Of a DNA stretch of 64,000 nt, positions 53,015-61,963 are shown piece by piece. The DNA is from Kistimonas sp. bin40 (GTDB lineage Bacteria; Pseudomonadota; Gammaproteobacteria; Pseudomonadales; Endozoicomonadaceae): positions 1 through 64,000 of the forward strand of contig MPMQ01000003.1 of the NCBI GenBank assembly GCA_002238585.1, written 5' to 3'. Both the position numbers and the translations under genes were made by a program. Position 1 is the first letter of the stretch. Every line of letters starts with the position of its first letter. The notes under the pieces are model-generated. The model was not told the DNA's origin, searched no databases, and saw only the letters and a list, made by a program, of their open reading frames with translations.

Positions 53015-55016
53015 CCACGACAGGTGGCAACTATTTCCGGCCTTCAGACCGGGGAGGATGCCGGGAAAACAAGCTGCATGCTCACGTCCTGTCCGGGTGC
53101 CGGATCCCCGTAGCAAAAGCCGGTCCAGCTGAAAGGGGGTTATTGTTTTCGCCAGAACCCAGGGAGCCTCTGCATGAGACGCCGGGTCCCGCGCCTGGCG
53201 AACCAGCCCCGGCCAGGTTTTTACGAATGCCTGATTGACCGAAACAGGATCTGGCTCCCATCGACGCCATACAGCCACCCGGTATCCAGTACTGTGCGCC
53301 GCGACAGCGGGAGCTTCCTTTGGCTCACTCCAGTATGCAGTGATACGCCACCACAGGCATGAACATCCAGAGGAACAGACGTCGGGTGGCAGGCATTCAT
53401 GTGTCGCCCAGAAGAAAGGAACCCCGCTCAAAGGGGGGTATCAGAAAGCAGGGAATTCACAGCCGGAACACCGGGCCAGCCAGGCAGTGCCCTCCAGGCC
53501 TTGCCTTCAGGGATGCAACCACACAATGGACATCCTCCCCGCCCTGAAGGACGGGGCTTGCCGCGCTCTGGGTCAGCAACTCCCTGAGGACACCCCCCGA
53601 AAAATCCGAAGTCGCCTTTCCTGACTGACATTCACTTGGATTTCATTCAGATCCGGCTATTATACCCTGCGTCACGGTGCCAACAGGTCGAATGGGAGCT
53701 CATGCTTGAACCCTCCAGGAGCTGCGATCATCCACAACCAGAGCGGACACTTGTTTTGTACCGGTGGGGTGATGCTGTGTGTTTCGCATGGTTCCAGGTT
53801 CCTACGACAGGGACGCACTACAACAGAATCCGGGCGCAACACCCTTCTCAGGACAAGAACCGGAGACCCTTTTCTGGCCGCTGCCAGGCAGAGCGACAAG
53901 CAACTATGGCTCAAGGATGATGACCCAGTGACCTCACCCCACTTCTTTATCAATCTGGGTCGGCCAGTGCAGGGCTTCTCTTCTTCGAAGCGGCACACCT
54001 GTGCTCCTCGATTTCAGTCGCAACACAACCCGCTCTGCACGCCCTTTTCTGTCCGAAAAAACTGCGACCAATCCATCATTTTATATCGAACGCCTGGCGA
54101 CCAGCATGACATGTCCACGCCTGCCGGGAACGGACAACTGGATGACATGGTCGTCGCTGGCGCGCAACCTGACAAACTTGTGGGAATGCGTCCCGGGTGG
54201 GCCGCTCTTGCCATCATCTGCGAAGGTCTGAAGGCCGACAATCCTCAATGCCAGAAGAATGACCATCAACGACGGAAAAACACTCGAAACGACTGGCAGA
54301 ACGGCGCCCTGCCCCCTGGCCTGCACAACGCAAAAAACACGACCCAGGCAAGGCTGTTTGCAACCTCTGTGCATGGGCGCATCTTCGGTTCCCATCAAGA
54401 CTTGCGACCCAAAAGATCCATACAGGACCTTGACACAAAACAGGTGGTGATTGCAGGTGGTGATTGCAGGTGGCGGTTGTGATTGGTGATTATAGCAACG
54501 CGGCAGGACAGAGACGGGCCCTCGCCCTGGCTTCGCCCATTCTGCTACCCATGCCAGCAGACATGCCCCCGCAAGCGGTCCCGACAACAAGGCGAAACAG
54601 GCAAGAAACCTCTGTTCAAAATCACTCTGTGGTTGGCCTCATCAAGAGCCGGCACATACTGCAGTCACAAACCAGGAGGAAAAACCCTCAACACACGACT
54701 GCGAACGCATGCTTGTCGTCTGGCCCATGGCCAGGAATCAACGCCAGCGCCAACATAAAATACCAAAGAATTTTGATCTCAAAGGTGGAAAAGCTGTCCG
54801 TCTCTCTTGATAAAAGCAAACGCAAATCAGGCCTCCCGCCAATGGCTGCCTGAGAAGTCAGCCCGCTCGCCTGCCAGAACAAGGAGCAATCGCTGGCGTT
54901 ACAGCCCTCCAACTCGCCTTTCTGCTTTTCTTTTTTTAGTGCAGGTCAGGCTATCCTCGGACAGGCTCCAGGCTGAACAAGGCCGGGAACCCTAATGACA
55001 GAGTCAGAAGAAATCT
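53015..55016. other. Long region without a recognised gene between rlmH and mrdA
   Basis: rlmH is normally followed directly by mrdA. Here 2 kb intervene. The region contains the third copy of the dispersed palindromic repeat (53529-53576) and a 14-bp duplication (gtggtgattgcagg, near 54447-54480). The longest frame (53706-54482, plus, 258 codons; MNPPGAAIIHNQSGHLF...) has mixed composition and no domain I recognise. A fragmented frame at 54001-54231 (LLDFSRNTTRSARPFLSEK) also looks partly protein-like. I cannot support a gene. Confidence 0.5.
53529..53576. repeat. Dispersed palindromic repeat, copy 3
   Basis: gacatcctccccgccctgaa begins this third copy, which has the same hairpin and the same downstream cttgccgcgc and ctgggtcag segments as the copies at 18819 and 35388. 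Nothing nearby codes for a transposase. Confidence 0.85.
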
Positions 55017-56885
55017 ATGACACCCAATACTCTCAAGGACCGCAGCGAAGAATACAGAAGTATCCGCCTGCGCATCTGGTGTGCTGTGTCCTTGATGCTG
55101 ATCATGGCGTCTGGCCTGGTTGTCCGTGCGTTTTTCCTTCAGGTTGTGCACCACGCTGATCTCAAAACCCAGTCAGAGGGAAATCGCATCCACCTGCAGA
55201 CCGACCCGCCGGTTCGGGGGCTTATTTATGACCGCACAGGACGCATTCTGGCGGAAAACAGGCCTGGCTATACCCTGACGCTGATTCCCGAGCGCGTGGA
55301 GGACATGGAGTGGACCCTGCAACAAATCGGCCAGCTTCTGGACCTCGGCGACAAGGATATAGAGCGCTTCAGAAAGCGGGCACGGCAAGCCCGGCCCTTC
55401 AATGATGTGCCACTCATCACCCGGCTGAACCAGCAGGAAATTGCCCTGATTTCTGTCAATTTACACCGCCTGCCCGGCGTCAATATCGAAGCTCGCCTGC
55501 TGCGCCACTACCCGCATTCGCGAATTACCACCCATACGACAGGCTATGTCGGACGCATCAACGACAGGGAACTCCAACATCTGGACCCCGCTCTGTACAG
55601 TGGTACCAACGTCGTCGGCAAAACAGGAATCGAACGTTTTTATGAAAAGGCGTTACTGGGAAAACCGGGCTACAGGGAAGTCGAATCAAACGCTCACGGA
55701 CGTGTACTAAGGGTGTTGCGCCATGTGCCTTCAGTGCCTGGGCGCGATCTGTCCCTGTACCTCGACCTTGATCTGCAAAAAACGGCCGTTCGCGCACTCA
55801 AGGACAAGCGTGGGGCGCTGGTGGCACTCGACCCCAAAACAGGAGGCGTTCTGGCGCTCGTCAGCAGCCCGACTTATGACACCAATCTCTTTGTGACCGG
55901 CATCAGTCAGACGGCCTATGACGCGCTGCGCAACGATATCAACCGCCCCCTGTTCAACAGAGCCATTATGGGTGAATATCCACCGGCTTCTACCATCAAG
56001 CCCTTCGTGGCACTGGCCGCTCTCCATAGCGGTACCATCACCACCGACTACACCATATTCGACCAGGGCTATTTTCAGTTACCCGGCGACGATCATCGCT
56101 ACCGCAACTGGAAGCGAAATGGTGACGGCTGGACTGACCTGCCAACATCCATTGCCCGCTCCAATGATACCTACTACTATAACGTGGCCGTTCAAATGGG
56201 GATCGAGAGTTTGCATGATTACATGAAACTCTTTGGTTTGGGCCGTGTATCAGGTCTTGATATTGCATCGGAACGCCCGGGTCTTGTCCCCTCTCCTGAA
56301 TGGAAAAAACGCACGCGGGGACAGCCTTGGTACCCCGGAGAGACAGTCATTACCGGCATTGGGCAGGGCTATCTGTTGACCACCCCCTTGCAGCTGGCCG
56401 TGGCCACCAGCATCATTGCCAATCGTGGCAAGGTGTTTCAGCCCCGGCTGGTCCAGCCGGCGTCAACAGCGCAATCCGGGGCCATAAAGCCAATAGCCGA
56501 ATTACAAAAGGATGACGCTTATTGGGATATCGTCATCCGGGGTATGCGCGATACCGTGTCTCGCCCTATAGGGACTGCCTTCCGGCGTATAGGCAAGGGG
56601 CTGGAATACAGCGTAGCCGGCAAGACTGGCACGGCCCAGGTTGTTGAAATTCCCCGCGACATTCAAGAAGAAAAACAACGGGTGCTGGACGAATTTCACA
56701 GGGATCACGGGCTTTTTGTTGCCTTTGCTCCCATCAAGGATCCGCAGATTGTTGTGGCTGTTATTGTAGAAAATAATGCCAATGCGCCCGTCCCGGTGGC
56801 GCGCAGGGTGATGGATGCCTGGCTTCTCAGAAATTCAAATCCCGCCAACGCCCGCAAGGGGCCTGATTCAGACAAGGGGAGTTGA
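55017..56885 (+). CDS. mrdA: Penicillin-binding protein 2, elongasome transpeptidase
   Basis: PBP2 crosslinks peptidoglycan in the rod (elongation) complex with RodA. The 622-residue protein has an N-terminal membrane helix (LRIWCAVSLMLIMASGLVVR). The pedestal region follows (PPVRGLIYDRTGRILAENRP). The transpeptidase active site is clear: Ser325-x-x-Lys328 in GEYPPASTIKPFVAL, the SxN motif in IARSNDTYYYNVAVQMG and the KTG triad at K536 (SVAGKTGTAQVVEIP). It overlaps the start region of rodA and forms the standard mrdA-rodA operon, indicating a rod-shaped, peptidoglycan-containing cell. Confidence 0.96.
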   Translation: MTPNTLKDRSEEYRSIRLRIWCAVSLMLIMASGLVVRAFFLQVVHHADLKTQSEGNRIHLQTDPPVRGLIYDRTGRILAENRPGYTLTLIPERVEDMEWTLQQIGQLLDLGDKDIERFRKRARQARPFNDVPLITRLNQQEIALISVNLHRLPGVNIEARLLRHYPHSRITTHTTGYVGRINDRELQHLDPALYSGTNVVGKTGIERFYEKALLGKPGYREVESNAHGRVLRVLRHVPSVPGRDLSLYLDLDLQKTAVRALKDKRGALVALDPKTGGVLALVSSPTYDTNLFVTGISQTAYDALRNDINRPLFNRAIMGEYPPASTIKPFVALAALHSGTITTDYTIFDQGYFQLPGDDHRYRNWKRNGDGWTDLPTSIARSNDTYYYNVAVQMGIESLHDYMKLFGLGRVSGLDIASERPGLVPSPEWKKRTRGQPWYPGETVITGIGQGYLLTTPLQLAVATSIIANRGKVFQPRLVQPASTAQSGAIKPIAELQKDDAYWDIVIRGMRDTVSRPIGTAFRRIGKGLEYSVAGKTGTAQVVEIPRDIQEEKQRVLDEFHRDHGLFVAFAPIKDPQIVVAVIVENNANAPVPVARRVMDAWLLRNSNPANARKGPDSDKGS

Positions 56886-56893
56886 GTTTTATT

Positions 56894-58039
56894 ATGGAGC
56901 GGGACTTCAGGAACAGACTTTCCAGGGAATGGTCGCTTGAAGGCCCACCTTCACTGGCCTACAGGTTGCGTCTGGACCTGGCTCTCATGAGCATGCTGCT
57001 GCTTTTGTGCATGGCGGGGCTGCTGGTTCTTTACAGTGCCAGCTCAAAAAACATGGATATAGTTACGCGCCAGGTACTGTCCATATCGGCGGGCTTTGCG
57101 GCCATGTTGCTCATAGCCCGTGTTCCTGTCCGCTATCTCCAATGGCTTTCTCCGTTAATCTACACGGGCGGACTGGCGCTGTTACTGGCTGTGCTTGTCA
57201 CAGGACACGGTGCCAAAGGGGCGCAGCGCTGGATTGCATTGCCAGGTTTTCGCTTTCAGCCTTCCGAAATCATGAAACTGGTGATGCCGCTGATGGTGGC
57301 CGCCTGGCTATGCCCCAAGACACTGCCGCTCAAATGGTCTGACATTATTGTCAGTCTGGGTATCATTGTACTGCCTACGGTTCTGATCGCTCGACAACCC
57401 GATCTGGGTACCGCACTGCTGGTGGCAGTATCCGGTTTTTTCGTGCTTCTGCTCGCCGGGCTGGGATGGCGCTTGATTCTGGGGGCCCTGCTGATGGCAC
57501 TGCCGTCGGCTTGGGCGATGTGGAATTTTTTCATGCGAGACTACCAGAAGCAGCGCGTTCTGACTTTCCTCTCTCCGGAAACGGACCCTTGGGGGGCGGG
57601 GTGGAACATTATACAGTCCAGAATTGCCATAGGTTCCGGCGGGATTGACGGCAAGGGATGGCTGATGGGAACCCAGTCACACCTCGACTTCCTGCCCGAA
57701 AGTCACACTGACTTTATTATTGCTGTCCTGGCCGAAGAGTTTGGTTTGATTGGAATTCTTGTTCTTCTGGTGATTTACGGCATGATTATCGGTCGCGGTA
57801 TTTATATCGCTCTCAGTGCCCAGAATCGATTTTCCGGTCTCATTGCAGGCAGCATTATTTTGACTTTCTTTGTTTATATTTTCGTGAACATTGGCATGGT
57901 CGCAGGTTTGCTTCCTGTTGTTGGCGTTCCTCTACCGCTGATTAGCCGCGGCGGCACCTCCGTGGTCACACTGCTGCTGGGTTTCGGCATACTGATGTCA
58001 GTCCACAACGCTCGGGACAGCCGGATAAGACTGGAGTAG
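56894..58039 (+). CDS. rodA: RodA, SEDS peptidoglycan glycosyltransferase
   Basis: RodA polymerises lipid II during cell elongation, paired with PBP2. The 381-residue multi-pass protein has SEDS signatures: LVTGHGAKGAQRWIALPGFR, FQPSEIMKLVMPLMVAAWL, ARQPDLGTALLVAVSGFFVL, FLPESHTDFIIAVLAEEFG and GMVAGLLPVVGVPLPLISRG. A TTG four codons upstream (56882) could initiate inside the mrdA stop, but the ATG at 56894 has GAG seven bases before it. The usual downstream genes (mltB, rlpA) are missing. Confidence 0.95.
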   Translation: MERDFRNRLSREWSLEGPPSLAYRLRLDLALMSMLLLLCMAGLLVLYSASSKNMDIVTRQVLSISAGFAAMLLIARVPVRYLQWLSPLIYTGGLALLLAVLVTGHGAKGAQRWIALPGFRFQPSEIMKLVMPLMVAAWLCPKTLPLKWSDIIVSLGIIVLPTVLIARQPDLGTALLVAVSGFFVLLLAGLGWRLILGALLMALPSAWAMWNFFMRDYQKQRVLTFLSPETDPWGAGWNIIQSRIAIGSGGIDGKGWLMGTQSHLDFLPESHTDFIIAVLAEEFGLIGILVLLVIYGMIIGRGIYIALSAQNRFSGLIAGSIILTFFVYIFVNIGMVAGLLPVVGVPLPLISRGGTSVVTLLLGFGILMSVHNARDSRIRLE

Positions 58040-58539
58040 CGGCCAGCACCGGAGACGAAGTAACAGAAGGCAGGACACCAGCTTGTCTCGCAGGAGGCGA
58101 CACAGCCTCCGGGTTTCTGGCAGCCACCCTCTTATGCGTCGCTGGTCTGTTTCCTTGCGAGGGTATTGCTGGCAGACGTGCACCCGGCGACGAGATACCT
58201 GGTTTACCGGGGGGCCGCCCATGTTGGCTCGTGAAACCAAACCTTCTGACACAGGAGCAGGGCTGACAGGTTCACCAATAAAAGACATACATAATAGAAG
58301 GGCATTGCACAACATAACGCGCAGTCATCGCCGTTCATCCGGACGGCAGAAGATAGTGACATGCCGGGAAGACAGCTCTCACTGATCGCCACTCCAGCTC
58401 CAGACAGAATGCCACAGTGCACCTGGAGTGGCTGATGTTGCAATGACAAGGCCGATTGCGCAGCGGGAAATCGCCCAGAATTTGCCGATAACACTCTGCA
58501 CTCACAAGGCTGCACTCACAAGGCTGCACTCACAAGGGC
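58040..58539. other. Intergenic region after rodA with a small 14-bp repeat
   Basis: No gene is supportable here. At its end, 58498-58538, three copies of a 14-bp unit, actcacaaggctgc, run directly into the large satellite-like array. Frames such as 58083-58385 lack recognisable features. Confidence 0.6.
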
Positions 58540-59465
58540 GCGTGCGCTCCGGCGAGAGTATACCCAAGGTTTGCTGATCACTCCTTGCGCTAACAAGGCC
58601 GATTGACTGCGCCCGGCGAGAGGGCCGCCAAAAGATTCGCTGATCTCTCCCTGCGGCAAACAAGCACGATGGCCCCCGGCGAGAACACACCCAAAGTTTG
58701 CTGATCTCTCCTTGCGGCAAACAAGCACGATGGCGCCCCGGCGAGAGTATACCCAAGGTTTGCTGATCACTCCTTGCGATAACAAGGCCGATTGATTGCG
58801 CCCGGCGAGAGGGCCGCCAAAAGATTCGCTGATCTCTCCCTGCGGCAAACAAGCACGATGGCCCCCGGCGAGAACACACCCAAAGCTTGCTGATCTCTCC
58901 TTGCGGCAAACAAGCACGATGGCGCCCCGGCGAGAGTATACCCAAGGTTTGCTGATCACTCCTTGCGATAACAAGGCCGATTGACTGCGCCCGGCGAGAG
59001 GGCCGCCAAAAGATTCGCTGATCTCTCGCTGCGGCAACAAGGACGATTGTACCCGGCGGGAACACACCCAAAGTTTGCTGATCTCTCCTTGCGATAACAA
59101 GGCAGACTGATTGCGCCCGGCGAGAGGGCCACCAAAAGATTCGCTGATCTCTCCCTGCGGCAAACAAGCTCGATGGCGCCCCGGCGAGAACATACCCAAA
59201 GTTTGCTGATCTCTCCTTGCGATAACAAGGCAGACTGATTGCGCCCAGCGAGAGGGCCGCCAAAAGATTCGCTGATCTCTCCCTGCGGCAAACAAGCACG
59301 ATGGCGCCCCGGCGGGAACACACCCAAAGTTTGCTGATCTCTCCTTGCGATAACAAGGCAGACTGATTGCGCCCGGCGAGAGGGCCGCCAAAAGATTCGC
59401 TGATCTCTCCCTGCGGCAACAAAGACGATTGTACCCGGCGGGAAGGCCACAAAGTTTGCGGACCC
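58540..59465. repeat. Satellite-like tandem array, units of about 62-66 bp
   Basis: Fifteen units share the core gctgatctctccctgcggca, with spacings of about 60-66 bp between cores (58575, 58639, 58700, 58762, 58827, 58888, 58950, 59016 and so on to about 59455). Two or three unit types alternate, giving higher-order periods of about 188 and then 128 bp. Spacings are mostly not multiples of three, so the long minus-strand frames across the array (for example 58502-59494) shift unit by unit and are unlikely to be a gene. Variable 'spacers' are themselves repeated, so it is not a CRISPR. After it, 59466-59782 has only short G-rich duplications (agggcagcg). Confidence 0.85.
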
Positions 59466-59782
59466 ACCTCCCCCATGAACAAGAACGACGGCACTCAGCG
59501 AGGGCAGCGAGGGCAGCGAGGGGGGGGCACCCAAGGCTTGCCGATCACCCCTGCGATGACAAGAACGCTTGCGCCCGGCAGAGAGGCTCACATGGAACAC
59601 GGAGGGAAAAAATCACCAGCCCCCCAATCTCATGCAACAAGCCCTCAACCAAACCCCGCTTCACCAACACAAGCCTTCCCTTCATCACTCCTGGCCACTA
59701 TCACTCCCAAGCCCCTCCGCTCCCCGGCCGGACCAGTCTTCTCGCTATGCGAGACTCACAAAGGGAGGCTGGCCCCCTCCTC

Positions 59783-60520
59783 TTATGGCTGGATGCTGGA
59801 CTTCTCACCCAAGTTCGGTTGTTCACTACCTTTGTCAGACTTGGCAACCACCACCATGGCTGGACGCACAACCCGCCCATTGAGCGTGTAGCCCTTCTGA
59901 ATTGTTTCAATAACAGTATTGGGCGCTTTATCTGCACTGGGCACCATAGTGACCGCCTGGTGCAAGTTGGGGTCCAATGCCTGCCCTTCCGGGTCTACGG
60001 GGGCCACGCCCTGTTTACCCAATGCATCAACAAGCAGCTTGAGCGTCAGCTCCATGCCTTCACGCATGGCATCATTCGCTTCCGCGCTACCCGCGACACA
60101 CTTGAGCCCATTCTCAAGGCTATCGGCGACAGGAAGAAGGGAGGACACCATCTTCTCCAGCGCAAACTTATGCGCCTTCTCCACATCCACACGCGCCCTG
60201 CGCTTGACGTTTTGCAGCTCAGCGGCTGCCCGCAGCGCCTGATCACGCGCCTGCGCCAGTTCTTCCTGGACTCGCACCAACTCAGAAGCACTCATTCCGG
60301 CCGCCAATTCCTTGGCCGACATGGTTTCTCCCGGATGCTCGTTATCAGCACTGCCTTCCGGGCTGCCGCCCGCTTCCCCAACGCCCTCATCGGCCACCTT
60401 TGGATCCAGGGCTGGCTCCGCCCCTTCCTCCACCCGGGGCATAGCAGCTTCCCGTACCTGCTCCCCTCCAAACTCTCCTTGCACAGGCTGCCCGCCCTGT
60501 ACGCCCTGCTCTTGACTCAT
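59783..60520 (-). CDS. grpE: GrpE, nucleotide exchange factor for DnaK
   Basis: GrpE releases ADP from DnaK in the Hsp70 cycle. The 245-residue protein has an unusually long acidic, Gly/Glu-rich N-terminal extension of about 70 residues. It is followed by the long helix (LVRVQEELAQARDQALRAAA, ELQNVKRRARVDVEKAHKFA) and the C-terminal beta region (LHQAVTMVPSADKAPNTVIE, GYTLNGRVVRPAMVVVAK). It lies alone and is preceded by a sigma-32 type promoter. dnaK is not in the window. Confidence 0.95.
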   Translation of the reverse strand: MSQEQGVQGGQPVQGEFGGEQVREAAMPRVEEGAEPALDPKVADEGVGEAGGSPEGSADNEHPGETMSAKELAAGMSASELVRVQEELAQARDQALRAAAELQNVKRRARVDVEKAHKFALEKMVSSLLPVADSLENGLKCVAGSAEANDAMREGMELTLKLLVDALGKQGVAPVDPEGQALDPNLHQAVTMVPSADKAPNTVIETIQKGYTLNGRVVRPAMVVVAKSDKGSEQPNLGEKSSIQP

Positions 60521-60612
60521 ATTTGAATCCCCGTATGTTTTTACAGAATTGACCGCCAGCTTGCCCGCCCCCAGTCTGGGCTCCTTGCCCAGAACCGGGT
60601 GGGAGTTGCAAA

Positions 60613-60635
60613 GCCGGACAAAGAATCAGTCCGGC
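60613..60635 (-). other. Inverted repeat between secB and grpE
   Basis: GCCGGAC / GTCCGGC with a nine-base loop lies just downstream of the grpE -10 box, near the expected transcription start. On the minus strand it is followed by TTTGC, so it could be a weak terminator of upstream transcription or a 5'-UTR hairpin. Confidence 0.5.
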
Positions 60636-60637
60636 TA

Positions 60638-60665
60638 ATATGGGGATGCTTCACGTTGGTTCAAG
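60638..60665 (-). promoter_or_regulatory. Sigma-32 heat-shock promoter for grpE
   Basis: Minus strand reads CTTGAA (60660-60665), 14 bases, then CCCCATAT (60638-60645). This matches the sigma-32 consensus CTTGAAA / CCCCATNT closely and lies about 115 bases before the grpE start. Confidence 0.8.
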
Positions 60666-60701
60666 GGGCGAGAAGACGGCATTTGCCAGATCCGCTGCCT
60701 C

Positions 60702-61154
60702 TCAGGTCTCCGCTTCTTGCTTGCTGGCCTGCGTGTACAGGGCATCAAAATTGACAGGGCTGATCATCAGCGGAGGGAAACTGCCTCGTGTGATGAGGCT
60801 GTCTATCACCTCGCGGGCATAGGGAAAGAGTATGCTGGGGCAAAAGGCTCCCAGAGTACGGGGCATTTCGTCTTCAGGGATGTCCTGTGTCAGAAAAATA
60901 CCCGCCTGCTTGACCTCTGCCACGAAGGCTGTTTCCTGCCCCTGACGCGCTGTGGCCGTCAGTTTCAACACAACCTCATGCAGATTGTCTTCATCCAGCT
61001 TCTGGTTTGAGGTGTTGATATCCAGGTTCACCTCAGGCTGCCATGAGCCTTTGAAAACATCTGGAGACCGGGGAGACTCGAAAGAAATATCCTTTGTGTA
61101 AATTCGCTGTATAGCGAACTGGGGTTTTTTTTCCTGGGTGTCATTGTCAGCCAT
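60702..61154 (-). CDS. secB: SecB, protein-export chaperone
   Basis: SecB keeps outer-membrane and periplasmic precursors unfolded and hands them to SecA. The 150-residue protein reads [20 protein letters not shown], then [34 protein letters not shown] and [39 protein letters not shown]. These are all hallmark SecB segments. It follows grxC on the same strand, the conserved rhodanese-grxC-secB order. Confidence 0.97.
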   Translation of the reverse strand: MADNDTQEKKPQFAIQRIYTKDISFESPRSPDVFKGSWQPEVNLDINTSNQKLDEDNLHEVVLKLTATARQGQETAFVAEVKQAGIFLTQDIPEDEMPRTLGAFCPSILFPYAREVIDSLITRGSFPPLMISPVNFDALYTQASKQEAET

Positions 61155-61196
61155 GTTATGGTTCCTCGGGTAGTTGAAGAAAAATCACGGAAAGTG

Positions 61197-61451
61197 TCAT
61201 TCGCGCAGCAGCTTATCAAGACGACCGTCGTCATTATAAGCGCAGAGGTCGTTACAGCCACCGATATGATGGTCACCGATCCATATCTGTGGAACGGATG
61301 TTCTTCCAGCCTTGGCTGCCATTTGCTGGCGCACCTCTGGCTGACCATCAACGGATATCACCTCGAACTCAACAGCTTTGGATCTGAGAAGTTGCTGGGC
61401 CTGCGTGCAGAAAGGGCAGTTTTCAGAGCTGTACATAACGACTTTAGGCAT
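61197..61451 (-). CDS. grxC: Glutaredoxin 3 (GrxC)
   Basis: An 84-residue dithiol glutaredoxin. CPFC active site in MYSSENCPFCTQAQQLL, cis-Pro in RTSVPQIWIGDHHIGGCNDL (glutathione-binding TVP and GGxxD motifs). It reduces protein disulfides and feeds reductive enzymes such as ribonucleotide reductase. It sits between secB and the rhodanese gene. Confidence 0.96.
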   Translation of the reverse strand: MPKVVMYSSENCPFCTQAQQLLRSKAVEFEVISVDGQPEVRQQMAAKAGRTSVPQIWIGDHHIGGCNDLCAYNDDGRLDKLLRE

Positions 61452-61516
61452 AATGTGACCTGTGTTGCTCGATAGAGTTTCCCAAAAAGGTGACCGCCCA
61501 ACCTCGCGACGTCAGA

Positions 61517-61963
61517 TCACGTCTTGAGCTTGACCAGAGGGAGATTCTCACTCGTCCAGGAAGCTATTCCTCCACTCAGACAAGTCACCGAATCGAACCC
61601 TGCCGATTGCAGCTGCCGGGACACAGCCCCTGCGTGCTGCCCCATGGCATCCACCAGTACCACTGGCAATCCTTTATGCTTTTCCAGTTCGCCAAGACGC
61701 GAACTCACCCCTGAAAAAGGGATGTTGACGGCATTGGCAATAGTGCCCCGGGAAAAATCCGCCGGACTACGCAAATCTATCACCTGAGCGCTCTGCGTGT
61801 TGACCAAACGAACCAGCTCGCCGGTACCTATACGCCGTCCTCCTTTGCGCGTCTCCGTGAATAGAAGGAGACCCAGAAAAACGGCGAAAGTTCCGCACAG
61901 CCAGGGATGGTGGATAACAAACGCTGTTAGTTGCTCCATCATGACGTGACTCGTTATCTCCAT
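61517..61963 (-). CDS. Membrane-anchored rhodanese-fold protein (YibN-like), active-site Cys lost
   Basis: A 148-residue protein with one N-terminal membrane helix (WLCGTFAVFLGLLLFTE) and a rhodanese domain (VIDLRSPADFSRGTIANAVN, LSGGIASWTSENLPLV). In family members of this locus the active-site loop reads like VxCxMGxxxG. Here it is LVDAMGQHAG with Asp-Ala instead of the catalytic Cys, so sulfurtransferase activity is unlikely. The position next to grxC-secB matches E. coli yibN. Its start (MEITSHVMMEQL) overlaps by ten bases the end of the repeat-protein gene upstream on the same strand. Confidence 0.88.
   Translation of the reverse strand: MEITSHVMMEQLTAFVIHHPWLCGTFAVFLGLLLFTETRKGGRRIGTGELVRLVNTQSAQVIDLRSPADFSRGTIANAVNIPFSGVSSRLGELEKHKGLPVVLVDAMGQHAGAVSRQLQSAGFDSVTCLSGGIASWTSENLPLVKLKT

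Noticed and set aside
53672..54590. Several overlapping frames on both strands between rlmH and mrdA
   Set aside because: None has a domain, good start signal or consistent composition. Left as an unassigned region.
58540..59465. CRISPR array
   Set aside because: The apparent spacers are themselves repeated in alternation, the repeat core is not a clean 28-37-bp unit and no cas gene is near.
58502..59494. Minus-strand 330-codon and 291-codon frames across the satellite-like array
   Set aside because: Unit lengths are mostly not multiples of three, so each unit is read in a different frame. No start signal or conserved translation.
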